Assembly (NCBI GenBank): GCA_907163375.1
Contig: CAJQUW010012531.1
Location: 1 to 64,000, forward strand
DNA: 64,000 nt
From: Prostheceraeus crozeri
Lineage: Eukaryota; Platyhelminthes; Polycladida; Euryleptidae
Direction of reading: 5' to 3'
A program made the translations under genes and the position numbers. The first letter of the stretch is position 1. Each line of letters begins with the position of its first letter. The notes beneath the pieces are model-generated. The model did not search any database and was not told the origin of the DNA. It saw only the letters and a list, made by a program, of their open reading frames with translations. Positions 1 to 10,960 of this stretch are shown here, piece by piece.

Positions 1-1660
1 ACTTAAAATTCAACTCAAATAGCACTAAAATCGCACATCTTAGCATTTAGTTTCTGCAGGTGAAGAAACAGCCCAATTCCGTGAACTTTTATCGAGACAC
101 TGAGGCTAAAAGCAACATGATTCTGAAAATTTCTAATAACTGCTGATTAATTGCAGAGTCAGAGAAATACAAAAATAAAGAGATAATCATGTTTGAAATT
201 CAATTTCAGATTTCAAGCAATCATACATAGTAAGCAAATAATTTCAAATTCAAAAATTTTGCACTAAGTAGTCTCAACTTAATTAGTCAAGTCATAACAA
301 ATATTCAAATTTCAGAATAGCTCTCTCGCCAAAAGTATAGTGCCAAATTTGTTTTCCTTTTGTCAAAATTTGTATAATCCGTAGAAAGTAAGCTATCAGC
401 ATTCTGATGACCAAGCTTACTTGGTTTCACCCATTAGAGCCCATTGATTCATTAATGTAACACCTGAACATTTGGACTCTATTAAAGTAATGATTTCTCT
501 ATGGATGTATTCCAAAATTGCCTTCCTTAGGCAGGTATTGAAAAACTTGTTTGAAATTTACTTTCTTGAAAGCCCGCAAATCAATTCGATTTATCAATTC
601 CATGAAATGGCGACCTCGCGGAAGAATAGGTAAGTATTTTCCTTTTCATTTGATCGGAGATATAGTAATCATCCACATACTTCTGAGTATTTTAATCGCA
701 CTCCATAGATGCTGCTTACATGTAAATACAAATAAGCATATCTTCAATATAGACAATATTTATTTCATTGTAAATAACTCATATTAAATTGCTCTAGACA
801 ACTCAAAATTTCTATGTTAGTAAAATAAGGATGTGTTTTAGCACAATAACAGCAAAATTAATTGAAGACATGAACGAAATATTACATGTACACTCCGTGC
901 GGGTACTAACTCGCGATCTCGTGCTCGTGCTGATCATTACCCAATGGCATGATAACCGAGCTGTTCTTACTACCTCAAAACTTCAGAGCAATTAGACCTA
1001 AAACTTCATGTTGTCGCTTTTGCTAAAAAAAGTAGAAGAGAAATCCAAGTACAACAACCCCACGTTATTCAGACATACAACAAGTCGATGGGCGGAGTCT
1101 ATACTCTTGACCAAAGAATCAATGCGTGCAGGACACACTTTACCTGGATCCTTGATCCTTGCTGCAGCAACTCATGGTACCTTATGAAACAAAATGAAAT
1201 GATGTGGTTCAGTTACTAAGTTTTCTACGGTCCTTTTAATAAATCTTTAGTCCTTTTATTATTGTCTGATGATGCACGCATCTCAAGGATTCCAATCAGA
1301 CAAAACGTGGGTCATGGTATCAAGAAGGACGAAACAAAGTATGACATTCGCAGACATGGTACCACTGTTCATCATGTCACATTGCTTTACACCCAAACGA
1401 GTGCTTCGAAAACTTTCATCTGTAATTATTTAGCTGTTTACTTACTTTGCTCATGTACATGGACTCATACAGGATTGGTAATCAATGTTTCTATTATTTA
1501 ATGTAACGGTAGACATTCGCAATTACATTTATATACGCTTCATTGCGCATTAATACATCATTATTTGAATAATTTTGAGCAAGATGATATGTTCTTAATT
1601 TTGCCTGCTGCTGCAAAAATGTAACGGTGCGCTCTAATATGGAACAGGATTTAATGCGTA
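1..1660. other. Non-coding AT-rich DNA, no gene seen
   Basis: Only short chance reading frames are present and none shows a recognisable domain. One short motif is worth noting: CCCATTAGAGCCCA near 430, followed by CATTAATGTAACACC, recurs near 1665-1702. The inverse form, TGGGCTCTAATGGG, lies at 1802-1815. These could be ends of a small non-autonomous transposon, but no target duplication was found. Confidence 0.5.
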
Positions 1661-1664
1661 TATA

Positions 1665-1815
1665 CACCATTAGAGCCCAGTGTTGCATTAATGTAACACC
1701 CTTCTAACTTTTAATATGATTTTAATTTAATGTGAACAGTTGGATTATAGCTATCTTACATCATGATGAATATATTTTCTCTACCATGGTTCTATGGCCT
1801 TGGGCTCTAATGGGT
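1665..1815. repeat. Short inverted repeat, possible MITE remnant
   Basis: CATTAGAGCCCA at the left and TGGGCTCTAATG at the right face each other about 130 bp apart. A second direct copy of the left end lies near 430. This is a weak signal: the match is 12-14 bp and I see no flanking duplication. Confidence 0.25.
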
Positions 1816-3626
1816 TCGCCAGAGGAGGCAGGCGAAATACGCTCTCCCAAAAGGGTTGAGCTTGGAACAAAGTGCTTCAGTATGTGCATTCTATGAGAGA
1901 CTTGGTGCCGTCGAGACTTGCCAAATCGAACTTCGTGGGATCCATGTGAAAGGCTCGTTGTAGCGAGGAGCGGGTTAAACTCATGTGCTTCAACAGAGTT
2001 GAAGCTGATGGAGAATTTTTGACCGATGCCGGTGACCAATAGCGGATTCTTAGTTCATTGTCTAGCGGTGCACTTTGATTTTCAGGTTGAAATTCTTCCT
2101 GATAAGCATGTAGTGGAATCTATCTCTTTATTTGAAGTATTTTGTATTTTTACGCATAAATTTTACATAAATTTTTACATAAATTAAAATTGATTTCCAA
2201 TCAAGTCGAAGCAATCATAACGACAGAAATTAGTGGATTCAATCTAAGTCCCGCAACAGTCTGGCATGCTACTTTACTTATTAACACGTTCTGAATTGTT
2301 TTAAACTGTATACGTGCATAATTCCAGTCGAACACCGACTTCGTAATATTGAAGGCTAAAGTGCAAAGCCACAAAATGCTTAATTGTTTTTCTTAGATCG
2401 CTTCTCATCCACAACCAGTTGAATAAAGTTCTGTTTTCGTTTTACCACGTTATCAAAAAGTGACAAAAAAGTAAGGGAGTGATCACAGTGGTCTCCTGAA
2501 TAAATAAGAATGTGATTTATACCTCTCTTGTCAGTAAATTGGAAAGGCCTTATGTGCAAAATGTTCAATAATGACATTTTAACGCAGAAATGATCTAAAT
2601 TGTACTGTTCATCAAGCCTAAGAGGATATCTTCGAATTCGATCTGGAAATTTGTATAAGTTTATAAAATGCAAGAGGCCTTATGTGCCGAGCTTCCATTT
2701 TTACAATCGGCAAAAGGCCTCATGTGCATGGTTTCTTTATTCTTATTCACAATTCATAAACCACTTTCCTAAATTATGGCTGGCAGAATAGGCTTCTCAT
2801 CTTATTGTGAAAAAAGTTAGTTAACACAAACAGCCAGTCCTACTTGTTTATTCAAAGATCGATGCGTCGCTTACGTGAAGAAATGTTCTTAACTGGTCTA
2901 CATTGTAAATCGCTCGATACCAATGACATACGAAGGATGCATACCAAAATATTTTTCGGTATATTTTTGCATCTATTTGTCTGCTTTTCGAATGATTTAA
3001 GGCTTCTTGTCAATAAAGATCGATTTAAGGTTGCATGGTACATACTGCTGTTTTGTAAGTAGTACGATAATGACATTTAAGAGTTAAGCTTACAATACTG
3101 AATTCGATTTTAATACACGCAAGTCTGAGGTATTTCATAAATAATCAATATTGTCACAAGAATACATGTACCGCTTTTCAATGCGGTAAAAAGAGCCACA
3201 AGGCGCCACCTGGCTGTCCGCATTAACGAGCATCTTAAAGGCTATCCTAACCCTACTGAAGTATCGATGCATGATCACCATCCGAAATCTGAAAATTTCT
3301 CTATTGTCGGTAGCTCTAAATCTTCTTGAATCTATTTTGATGATAGACAATAATAGTATGCTGTCCGAGGCCAATGAAAGAAACGGATCAGTGCCACTCC
3401 TCTTGAACTTGCAGATACAGTGTAATTCCGCAGTTTGACCTTTGTAAATAGGTAGATTTCTATACTTCTATTCTGCCTGTAAAGTGGTCTGCAAGTAGAG
3501 CAGTTGAACTATTTTTTATCGAGAATGATTTATAAATGTCTTCATTGCGTTGTTTGTAATTTGTCGAGTTCGCTGAAGCTGGAACCTGTGATGTTCCGAA
3601 GCATGTCGGTTGATTGAAAAACATTC
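1816..3626. other. Non-coding DNA with short dispersed motifs
   Basis: No supported gene. The 13-bp word GGCCTTATGTGC (or GGCCTCATGTGC) occurs three times near 2546, 2684 and 2715. A stretch at about 2905-2940 (TGTAAATCGCTCGATACCAA) resembles a MITE end found again near 40,850. The reading frame at 1761-2039 (-) is open for 92 codons but matches no family I recognise. Confidence 0.45.
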
Positions 3627-3819
3627 TATAGAGTGGAAGCTTTCCCAAGTCAGATAGAAGACTTTTCTGTTCTACCGCGAGATCTTTCGGCCTACATCTT
3701 TAGGCCATTCTCAAGCGACTCTCATAGGTCGTTTGAGAATGGCCTACGATGTAGGCCGAAAGATCTCGCGGTAGAACAGAAAAGTCTTCTATCTGACTTG
3801 TGAAAGCTTCCACTCTATA
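3627..3819. repeat. Long near-perfect snapback inverted repeat
   Basis: Two arms of about 94 bp (3627-3720 and 3726-3819) are reverse complements with only a few mismatches and a 1-nt indel, around a loop of about 5 nt. Each arm contains a small internal stem, GGCCTACGATGTAGGCC, followed by GAAA. That layout resembles stem II plus the GAAA of the hammerhead ribozymes known from Penelope-like elements. The upstream core differs from CUGANGA, so activity is doubtful. The repeat lies about 390 bp from the 3' end of the Penelope-like copy at 4206-6560 and may be its terminal part. Confidence 0.85.
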
Positions 3820-4205
3820 TAATTACAAATCAATTCCCTATGTTTGAAGCATTGAAAAACATTGTTTTTTCTCTGTAAAAAACATATGTATCTATAAAGA
3901 TGACAATAGAAAAGGGACAAAGTTTCTAAGGCAAGCACAGAGAATAAAGAAATTCTTTTTTGAAACACATATCAGGGTTAGAATACTTATTACTTAATCA
4001 CAACAGCTTCCATAATACGCAGGTTGATGAGAAAACGGGATTGATACTTTTCACTCAACAGATCTCTATCAATGGACGGAAAACTGCCAAGTGCACTTCC
4101 AGGGATGCGAGTGGAACGTGGAGGACACTTACTTTCTGAAAAAATCCACCTAAGCACGTGTTCAGTGACTGTCTCGCTATGACTCCGCGCTAGACTCTTC
4201 TTTAC

Positions 4206-6560
4206 CGGTATCGCAACTCATATTACAATTTACATGGAAAATGTGTCCATCAAATGTATATCAAGATCCTTCTTGTATGATGTTTCATGTAATACACCTT
4301 AAGTCATTGCATTTATTTACTTTATATACTTGATCACTTTCAAATGTGGATTTACAAAGAATTCTTTTCAAATTTCCTGAATGTCGCATACTATTAATTA
4401 AAATAGAGTCTCTGAAACTTTCTTTAGTTTTATCGTCATTTTTCAATATTGAATTCGCATGAGAAATAGCTGGTAAATTTTCATGCTTCCAGGCTTGCAT
4501 GTGTGATTTTACATTTTTCTTGTCACTTGTAAGAAAAAGGTGATGAGCGGTCAAGTTATAAAGATTTTGAAATCCTATCATCAATTAATGAGGGAGGATA
4601 GCCGTGGTGGTATAAGAATTGCTTTAATTCGTCCGGGCAGTTCCTTCGATTGACTTCATCACTGCAAATCATGCATGTACATCTCGCAAGGTGGTAAGGG
4701 ATCGCTCTTTTAACATGGCACGGATGGCAGGAGGAGAAATTTAGATATTGATGAGTGTCAATTGTCTTATAGCAAATGTCAGTGCGCATTGTTTCTTCTT
4801 CTTTAATCACGAGAATATCAAGAAAAGGAAGTGCCTTGTACATTTATTTCCATGGTGAATGAAATGTTCATATCAAGATCATTGAGAACATCATAAAATC
4901 GGTTTAACTTTTCAACGTCAAATTTCCAAATAATGGAACAGTCATTCAAATATCTTTCCAGGTATTCATTATGTCATTTGTAGTATCATTACCCCACACT
5001 TTAATAAGTCGATTCTTCGATTGAATTTCCAGATAGCCAAGCGTTAGGCTTGCGTACATTGGGCCACTTTTGTGCCCACTGCGGTGCCTCTGATTTGTTT
5101 GTGGCAGTTATTGCCAAATTCAAAAGTACTGTTTACCAGAACAAGTTATAAGCATTCTAAAATAAATGAATGATTGAAACGACTGTCAATTGTGTTTGGG
5201 AATTGTTGAAGTCAAAATTTCACCGCAAATAAACCTAGGTCATGGGGACTAATTGTACACAAACTGACAACATCAAATGTCACCAACTCAGCGTCAATAG
5301 GCATGCGCTTAGGCAAAGTTGTTAAAAAATCGAGATCATCTCTTACAAAAGTTTGTATAGGCTACGCTTTTGTAGAGCCCTTTTAGAATGATATCCAAAA
5401 AAATGCTAAGGCGTTGTGTAGAAGCATTCGGGCTACCAACAATTGGTCTAAAAGGTAAATCTGAAGGATTTTGAATAGCAGAGTATTCTGAATTTCGTTC
5501 AGAAATTTTGTTCAGAATTCTTGATCATGCTTGATTTATGAATTTTTGGCAATCCATAAAAGTTACTGCTTTTGAATTCAAAATTAATCAAGCCAGTATT
5601 TTTCTTTGCTGCTTAGATTATTTGAAAACAGCTGAATGGGTTTTCCATGTCTCTCATAATTTTTTCTTCATTAGTTGGTGATTTTTCATAAAAGTTTTTG
5701 TCTTCTAGCATATCTAATATCTTTTTTTCATGATATGACTTATCCATAATCACATTGGCGCCTCCTTTAAACACTCTTCTTTGATAATCATATCAGGATC
5801 GGCATTTAAAGATTTCAATGAATATTCTTCATTTCTATTTAAATTAGACTTTGCTTTTATTACATTACTTTCCTCAGTTATGTTGATTTTTCAAAAGTTT
5901 TGCAAATGTTGTCTAACATCGCATTCCTTCCCATTTGAGGATTGAGAGAAGATTTATTTTGAATCTAACTGTTAGGTCCATTCTGACTGACATCGTTATT
6001 ATGAACATAAAAATATTCCGCTAATCTCAATTTGCGTGTATTTTGTTTGATGTCCACTTTGAGTTCTTCACTATTTTTGCGAGAGGAATAGGAGTAAATG
6101 TTAGCCCTTTCTTCAATTCACATTTTTGAGACTTTGTCAAAATTCTACTTGACAAATTTACAACTTTTACATCAGTCTGACATGTTTTTACTTCTTTGCT
6201 AGGAAATCTACTTTTTATGCATGTATTTAATTCAGACTCAAGTGTCGTATCCTATCGATACATGCTATATTACTCGTGGATTGGTATGATTCACTTGATG
6301 GTACTAATCATGGAGTGGTTTGCCTCCTCCTAAATAAGGCTATTTGTACGTTTGTAAGTCCGAGTATCATCGTTGGTCATTGCATTTGAAGAACAACGAT
6401 CATATGAATGATTATTGGTTTGACGTATGTGATGGTTTGACTGGGAATTTCGACGATGGTAAGAATTAGAACGCAATGCTCGTTTTGGTGAAATTGGGTC
6501 CTCACAGCTGAAGCATATGCTCGTCGAATTCACGAATTACAATTATTGCTTGTAGATGGG
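4206..6560 (-). mobile_element. Penelope-like retroelement, copy A (decayed)
   Basis: On the minus strand broken frames carry Penelope-like reverse transcriptase landmarks in order: NFYGLPKIHKS near 5555, GTAVGTKVAPMYASL near 5075, RYLNDCSIIW near 4945 (the catalytic YxDD position, here YLND), and the thumb segment THQYLNFSSCHPCHVKRAIP inside 4556-4843. Several stops and frame changes separate them, so it is not active. The GIY-YIG endonuclease that should follow is missing: homology to copy B near 34.3 kb ends at about 4206. The 5' boundary near 6560 is an estimate from the last plausible coding stretch (6330-6533). Copy B shares about 280 bp of the middle and 110 bp of the 3' part, which confirms a repeat family. 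Confidence 0.85.
4556..4843 (-). pseudogene. Penelope-like RT, C-terminal segment
   Basis: This 95-codon open stretch begins FLDILVIKEEETMRTDICY and contains THQYLNFSSCHPCHVKRAIP and then HHGYPPSLIDDRI. In Penelope-like elements this block follows the catalytic YxDD motif and joins the RT thumb to the linker before the endonuclease. It overlaps in another frame with 4285-4584, which continues the linker, so at least one frame change separates them. It is a fragment of a dead element and not a host gene. Confidence 0.85.
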
Positions 6561-7336
6561 AGTCTGTCTGGGTCTGTATCCATTAGTTTTAGTTTCATGT
6601 CCCATGAATAACAACATCAAATCAATAAGAATCTGTATACATATCCCATCGAGGGTATTTTATCTTGTCGCTGTGAGCTTAGGATTCTCAACCGGTTGGC
6701 TGTTGACATTTTGTTAACAATATATACAATGTTTGTTGTAAAGTTCTGCATAGGTTGTTTTTATATCATCATGTAATTTTATTTAGCACAAACATCGGCC
6801 TAAACCAAAAGCTATTTTTCTGATATCGGACGAGGTTTTATACAGTCTTGTCCCACTACAAATTATATGATGCAATAGAACCATGTCTACAGTATATCGC
6901 ATAGTAATTTCTTCAGATATTGAAGCTCCTATCTTTATGAGCAGTCAGTTACTGGTGATCTGACTCACAACCATTAAGGCTATATAATCACCTAATCATC
7001 TTCTTGTTTCGGTTATCGCATGATTTCGTGAATAGCAATCAGTAAAAGATAAAATTTCAGTTATCGCAAGACTTCGTTTCACACATGATCGAGCTCCTCT
7101 CATTCAGGAATTCATATTCAGGAGAGTCTCGTGATGGAGACAGTAAAACTCTGTTCATAAATGATTGCAGACTTCAGGAAGATAATGATCTATGTGATGA
7201 AACGGACGAAATGGTGAAGACACATGTCATCAGTAGAAGAGACATTTGTGAGATGGTCTTTTTATCGGCATATGTTTGATGTCGCCTTTTTGAATAAGCA
7301 TGGAATGGGAATTGTCTTTGAAGAGACATGGCTACC

Positions 7337-7385
7337 AGTCAGGCCCGTAACCACGGAGGGGCCTGGGGGCAGGCCCCCTGTTGAT
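7337..7385. repeat. GC-rich possible solo transposon end
   Basis: The stretch begins CAGGCCCGTAACCACGGAGG and continues into an inverted GGGGCCTG / CAGGCCCC pair, in sharp contrast to the AT-rich surroundings. Ends of the form CAGGCCCGTAGCCAGG are common in hAT elements. I could not find the partner end in this window. Confidence 0.3.
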
Positions 7386-8469
7386 TTTTGTTCCCCCTGT
7401 GCTAAATTAGTTCTACATGGTCAATATACAATCAAAAAAAACGAATCAATCAAATCGTCGGAAGTGAGAACAAATTGGCCGGAGAATTGATTCATGGCTG
7501 GCGAGAACGGAATTCTTTGTCGGCACAGATCAACTGTAGGAGAGAAACAACTATCTAACGAGTGTTGAACGCACAGAATTAAATATTTTGTTTATCTGCT
7601 TCGGTTTGCTAGAGGTGTGATTAATACGAAATGGACGGCACATTGAGGAACCTATTAAGCGGGCAAAAAGGAATTCCTAATACCTTACAGAGATAGGAAA
7701 AAAATCGTGCGTCGCTTGCGGATTAATGTGAGTTCCAGCAAAGTGCTTCGATTGCCAAAATTCCTTCAGATTCGAAGAATTCTGATCATTGCCCACAAGT
7801 TTTCTCCATAATGTTGGCCCTTCCGATCATTATTAAAGAAAGTAGCAGGCGTACGAAAATTAGTTCACTTGATGGTCCTCTCCTCGGCATTGCTCACTGC
7901 ATAGTGCATGCATTGAATCGAAGCCACGCATCGATCGATGTGTGTTTTGGTGTGTGCGACGTGATATCACAGCACGCACGCATCTCTCACTGGCTCTAGT
8001 AGTCCTCTGCTGACAGCTTATTGTTTGCTATTTCCAATAGCAAGCGATGCACGAATTATCCATTCGAGAAGGAGCAAGTTTTCTAATCCGGTGATGTGCC
8101 ATTTCAATGTTAAGGTTACAAACAATTCTTCCTTTCTAGGAAACCGAAGCGAGCGCAGATGAATCTAATTCTGTGGTTGAACATCGCAGTGCGTCTCATC
8201 TTTGTTGTTCATGTCGGAAATGTCCAGATTTTAACCAGACATTCTGAAAGAAAAATCAATGTACATTCTGTCTAAATTCTTCGGGTGCATCATTACACGA
8301 CAAAACATGACAGGGAGAATTAACAGAAATGTCATAATCGCATTAATTAAGAAAATTTGTAGCATCTACAAATGTTTACTGACACTTCAAGATGTCGGCA
8401 TCCTCTCCTACCATCAGCCTCAAGAGACGTGGCTGAAGCTGACACATTCACAGTCTTCTTTAAATGTTG

Positions 8470-8622
8470 AAAACCGCTTTCGTCTCTCCTTGAAATTTAT
8501 TGACCAGATTAAAATAGTTAATTAAAAGATATGTACAAAATGTAGATTTTGGGGTTGTACATATCTTTTAATTAACTATTTTAATCTGGTCAATAAATTT
8601 CAAGGAGAGACGAAAGCGGTTT
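8470..8622. repeat. Long perfect snapback inverted repeat
   Basis: Two arms of about 68 bp (8470-8537 and 8554-8622) are almost exact reverse complements, separated by a loop of about 16 bp. No coding potential or element family is recognised. Near identity of the arms means the foldback formed recently or is being homogenised. An assembly or amplification chimera is the mundane alternative. Confidence 0.9.
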
Positions 8623-9029
8623 TTAGCATCAACTGAAGTATGAAGAACCTCCTGTTGGCGGCCATCCTGTACTTTAAATATAGTACATTGTACATGTATA
8701 CTTAAATGACTATCCGTAGAATTCTATCGATTTCTTCATTATCCTATACTATGGCAGTGTCAGGATTACTTTGATGTCAGGTTTACATGATTGATTTGCA
8801 TTGGAAACAACAATTCATATGAAACAATTGAATCCTAAAATGTATATGAAAGAATCATCGTCAGCCTCTCACGATATCTTTCTTTAGTTGAACCCTCGCG
8901 ACCAATAGAAAAATGATTTGATTTTCTAAATTGATGTTCTCTTTGTGAAGTGATCATGTACTGCAAGATCATATAGCGATTCAACACTCAAACTTCTAGG
9001 CTTCATGCAATCTTAAATTGTCTCATATA

Positions 9030-9058
9030 CAGTCTCTTGCAAAAGTTTAAGAACACTT
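9030..9058 (+). repeat. Tc1 left terminal inverted repeat
   Basis: Begins CAGTCTCTTGCAAAAGTTTA after TA. It matches the reverse complement of 26937-26965 over 29 bp without a mismatch. Confidence 0.93.
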
Positions 9059-9260
9059 ATCTTTTCTGTTCTTTTTATGTATCTCAACGGACATATTGCA
9101 GAATCTTTCAAAGCGGGTTTCTCATATAGCATTGTTATTGGAGACGTTTCACAATAGATATGTTTAGAGAGAACTCGTTTACTGTTAATATCGTGGGAAG
9201 CCCAGAGTCTATTTTTAGTAACAGTGGAAAGACTCGTTCATTCGAAAGATAATCTGCACG

Positions 9261-9515
9261 ATGGGTCGAAGAAAATCCATTCTGCCTACAGTGAGAGCTC
9301 AAGCAGCAATATTAGCAGAAACTGGTATGAGTCAACGTCGAATAGAAGCACAGCTGGGAATTTCTCTATGTTCAGTAAACTTGGCGATTCGGAAATCTGT
9401 GACTGGCTCATTTAATGATTCTCCCCGATTTGGTCGTCCAGAAGTTCTAACAAGGAGGGATGAACGGATACTGAAGAGAATGGTAATGAAGAAACCTTCA
9501 ATGTCGCTGCGAGAA
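9261..9515 (+). pseudogene. Tc1 transposase, N-terminal part
   Basis: The frame opens at ATG 9261 (MGRRKSILPTVRAQAAILAE). It encodes the paired-type helix-turn-helix DNA-binding region of Tc1 transposases: a first helix-turn-helix around residues 10-45, then the linker with the GRP box (FGRPEVLTRRDE) and the start of the second helix-turn-helix. The gene is cut after codon 85 by the Polinton. Reading continues in the same frame after the second copy of the CGAGAA duplication at 26060. The host transposon has no other break that I can see. Confidence 0.93.
9510..9515 (+). other. Polinton target-site duplication, left
   Basis: CGAGAA immediately precedes the first base of the Polinton (AGT...). 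The same six bases follow its last base at 26060-26065. Six-base duplications are the hallmark of Polinton integration. Confidence 0.95.
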
Positions 9516-10197
9516 AGTAATGGGCAAAAGACCGTTCCAGGACACCTAAAATTCAAAAAAATAGTATCTTTAAAAACGACATAAATTCATGAATTTGAAC
9601 CCTTTTTCAGGTTTTTAAGACCTAAATACATGAATTTATGTCGTTTTTAAAAAGTACCATTTTTGAAAAATGGTACTTTTTGAATGGACTAAATTCATGA
9701 ATTTGAACCCTTTTTCAGGTTATGAAGACCTAAATTCACAAATTTGGGCGTTTTTAAAAATACCCAATTTTCAAATTTTTCAAAATCTCAAATTTGAGAA
9801 TTACAATTTTCACCCTCGCTTAAATCATGACCGTTCCAGGACACTAAAAATTATAAAAGTTAAGAATCTCAAATTTGAGAATTACAATTTTCACCCCCGC
9901 CAAAATCATGACCGTTCCAGGTCATGTAAAACCGGTCACCGAAAAAATCAGAAAAGTTAAGAATCTCAAAATTTGAGAATTACAATTTTCACCCCCGCCA
10001 AAATCATGACCGTTCAAGGACACCGAAAATAAGTATTTTTAAAAACGTCTTTTAAATCCATTTTTCAGGTTTTTAAAATATATCATGTGACTAAAAATAT
10101 TTCTTTAAAAATGGAAGAAACAAAAGTGGAAGGAACTTCAGAAATGGAAGGAACCTCAAGAATATATCCTTCGTTATCATATGAACGTAGTTCTACT
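9516..10197 (+). repeat. Polinton left terminal inverted repeat
   Basis: About 682 bp match the reverse complement of 25325-26059, with differences in the number of internal subrepeats. It holds two copies of a block centred on TTCATGAATTTGAACCC (9585-9700) and about three copies of a roughly 90-bp unit (9785-10050). Its inner edge runs past the ATG of the first gene, so the promoter and about the first 29 codons lie in repeated DNA. Confidence 0.93.
9785..10050 (+). repeat. Tandem subrepeats inside the left terminal repeat
   Basis: About three units of 80-100 bp, each with the palindrome CTCAAATTTGAG (the third slightly altered), then AATTACAATTTTCACC and ATGACCGTTC. The last words also occur at the very tip of the element (GACCGTTCCAGGACACC). 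Repeated tip-like words could be binding sites for the integrase or the terminal protein. That role is inferred. Confidence 0.85.
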
Positions 10198-10839
10198 TTA
10201 ATGGACATTGAAAAGATTAACATTGAAAAAATGAATAAAGAAAAACACAAAGATAGAGTTAGGTATATGAAAGATAAGGAATCTCAATTATTATTAAGAT
10301 TAGAGCATTATAAAAAATTAAGAAAGAGATGGACTAAAGTTAAGAATGTAACACAAGGAATTGGCATATTCTTAACAATAAGTTTAGGTGCTTTGACAAT
10401 TGTTATATCTTCTGGTGTTTTAGTAATTCCAGTAGTTGCTACAGCTTTAACAGGTACGGGTGTTTTTGCAACTTCACTTGTTACAATGTTAGATAAATCT
10501 TTAATAACTAAGAAACGAAAATCATTAAAAACTAAGCATTTACATATTAAAGAAGTCTATGATAAACTACATTACTACTTTCAAAGAGTATGTGATGATA
10601 ATGTTATTACGTTAGATGAGATTGAAAAATTTGATCAAATAGCTAATGAAGTAAATCAAATATCATTTCAATTACAGACAGAAAAAGTTGATGATAAAAA
10701 TAAAAAGGATGGCAAAATTTCTAGTGATGCTAAAATTTCTAATGAAGAAAATGACAAATTTTTTTTAGAAGAGCTAAAAACTTTAAGCGAAAATTTAAGC
10801 AAAACTTTATTAAACAAAACTTTATTAAACAAAACTTAA
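10111..10839 (+). CDS. Polinton two-helix membrane protein, function unknown
   Basis: I place the start at ATG 10111 (MEETKVEGTSEMEGTSRIYP), which has the AAAAATG context shared by the other genes of the element; in-frame sequence further upstream has no ATG. The product is about 242 residues: a polar N-terminus, a basic stretch (YKKLRKRWTKVKN), a hydrophobic hairpin of two helices at about residues 82-127 rich in G, A, V and I, then a helical region with VITLDEIEKFDQIANEV and a charged tail. From memory, Polintons of other invertebrates often encode a protein with this layout. No enzymatic motif is visible; membrane association is inferred. Its first codons lie inside the terminal repeat. 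The end has a short repeat, KTLLNKTLLNKT. Confidence 0.7.
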   Translation: MEETKVEGTSEMEGTSRIYPSLSYERSSTLMDIEKINIEKMNKEKHKDRVRYMKDKESQLLLRLEHYKKLRKRWTKVKNVTQGIGIFLTISLGALTIVISSGVLVIPVVATALTGTGVFATSLVTMLDKSLITKKRKSLKTKHLHIKEVYDKLHYYFQRVCDDNVITLDEIEKFDQIANEVNQISFQLQTEKVDDKNKKDGKISSDAKISNEENDKFFLEELKTLSENLSKTLLNKTLLNKT

Positions 10840-10960
10840 AACGAGAAAACTTTAAACGAAAAGATGTCAAACAACAAAGCAATAAAAAAATAATTTGTTC
10901 AGTAAAATGTTTTTGTTGTATTCCAATGTTACCACAAAATTCAAATATTATATTTTAAAA

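Larger units (their letters stand above)
6561..9027. other. Non-coding DNA between Penelope-like copy and Tc1
   Basis: No supported gene. It contains a GC-rich patch at 7337-7385 that looks like one end of a hAT-type transposon and a long snapback repeat at 8470-8622, listed separately. The open frames at 7085-7490 run across the GC-rich patch and have no recognisable domain. Confidence 0.45.

Noticed and set aside
1761-2039. 92-codon minus-strand frame
   Set aside because: It is open and polar but matches no known protein, has no start context or splice signal, and has a possible MITE end inside.
7085-7490. Two overlapping plus-strand frames
   Set aside because: They cross a GC-rich transposon-like end and have no domain or supported start.
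9785-10050. Tandem units in the terminal repeat, considered as a CRISPR array
   Set aside because: Units of 80-100 bp without distinct spacers in an animal mobile element; they are plain tandem subrepeats.
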